A model generated the notes under the pieces. It worked only from the letters and a program-made list of their open reading frames with translations. It searched no databases and was not told the DNA's origin. A DNA stretch of 64,000 bases, taken from the NCBI GenBank assembly GCA_025200525.1, contig CM045770.1:119327429-119391428 (forward strand), read 5' to 3'. This stretch comes from Camellia lanceoleosa (Eukaryota > Streptophyta > Magnoliopsida > Ericales > Theaceae). The position numbers and the translations under genes were made by a program. Of the stretch, positions 63,501 to 64,000 are shown in pieces. Position 1 is the first letter of the stretch. Each line of letters begins with the position of its first letter.

Positions 63501-64000
63501 TATTTAATAGCTTTCGATGGTTAGTTTAGGGCATGTTTCAATTAGCATACTTACGACAGCATGTTTGCATACATTCATTCATCTTGTATGCACTGGGCTC
63601 GGCGCATCATACTAACTGCATTGTATTTCAATTCCAAGTTGAATACGTGTTAGTTGTAGCATCATCATATGCCATCTTAGAATAGCCGAGCTTATCATAG
63701 TTGCATCTTGCATGTGTTGCATTAGCCATCTTAATATGAACTAGGATCATGCACATGATTACTAACTGGTTTCTGTTTTGGCTTGGAGTACTAGGTAAGC
63801 TTTTATGCTTTAGCATCTCGCATGAGTGTGAATGTTAACATAACAGCATGCTTACCATGCAGCTAAATGCTTATGTGATATAAACTGCTTGAATGCCTGT
63901 GGGTGAAGGTTGGATTGTTTGAGTTAGGATAACTAATTGAAATCCGTGTTTTAGCCTACTTGTGGGTAGCAAATTTCAAATCATTTTCCAAACAAACGGA
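60568..64000 (+). repeat. Tat/Ogre-like LTR, plus orientation, continuing past the window
   Basis: Starts TGTAGACACCCC at 60568. It contains CCGGCC-type motif arrays (60786-60870 and 63046-63155), four tandem units of about 30 bp around AAGCTTG (61050-61173), a TATA box (TATATAAGG, 61188-61196), (CT)n and a long T/G-rich stretch. The right part (63410-64000) matches the reverse complement of about 56580-57140, for example GGCTTGGAGTACTAGGT. The end of the LTR is not reached, so its length is at least 3.4 kb. No coding domain is seen. Confidence 0.72.
61050..61173 (+). repeat. Four imperfect tandem units of about 30 bp
   Basis: Units built on TTAGCTTCCTCAAGAAGCTTG plus ACCCTTT variants repeat about four times just upstream of the TATA box at 61188, as expected for U3 enhancer-type repeats. 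Confidence 0.75.

Overview
This is plant nuclear DNA, most likely from a woody rosid-type eudicot. The evidence is the AT-rich intergenic sequence, GT-AG introns, Sirevirus-type copia and Tat/Ogre-like LTRs, Tourist and hAT elements, a serine carboxypeptidase-like gene, and an ERN1/ERF-like pseudogene. There are no bacterial operons, rRNA or CRISPR features. I saw no tRNA gene. Only one cellular gene looks intact; almost everything else is transposable-element sequence in several nested layers.

Layout. 0.9-1.9 kb: Myb/SANT-like pseudogene on the minus strand, with one nonsense codon and one frameshift. 4.5-7.4 kb: copia element with its 5' LTR and primer site, truncated inside integrase. 7.4-8.2 kb: ERN1-like AP2/ERF pseudogene, ended by a hAT-like element (8.24-10.36 kb) that carries a BED zinc-finger remnant and a fragment of a receptor-like kinase gene. 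10.4-11.5 kb: fold-back minisatellite. 13.0-14.0 kb: Sirevirus-type solo LTR. 16.1-19.7 kb: the intact gene, an SCPL45/46-type serine carboxypeptidase of nine exons and 461 codons, with MITEs in two introns. 20.8-23.0 kb: small fold-back and hAT-type elements.

23.5-38.4 kb is a three-level nest. A hAT-type element with a perfect 8-bp target duplication contains a 13.3-kb Sirevirus, with both LTRs, primer site, polypurine tract, gag-pol and a 3' env-like ORF. The Sirevirus integrase is in turn split by a 2.4-kb LTR-like insertion flanked by a perfect 5-bp duplication. 38.4-46.9 kb is AT-rich intergenic DNA with MITEs, including a hAT MITE nested inside another element. 46.9-55.1 kb is a complete but defective minus-strand copia element with 1.2-kb LTRs and duplication AAAAC. 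Its reverse transcriptase is split inside the YVDD motif by a Sirevirus-type solo LTR. 56.3-64.0 kb holds two Tat/Ogre-like LTRs head to head; the right one continues past the window.

The most unusual features are these. Arrays of a CTCGAG-centred palindrome recur at six places, four of them directly upstream of a TATA box. One of those four lies inside the Sirevirus, in front of a TATA box, a leader intron and the env-like ORF, so that ORF may have its own promoter. Other notable points are a doubled gag module in the same Sirevirus, a kinase fragment with its intron inside a hAT-like element, and the large LTR inverted repeat at the right end. All boundaries were read by eye; no alignment or database search was run.
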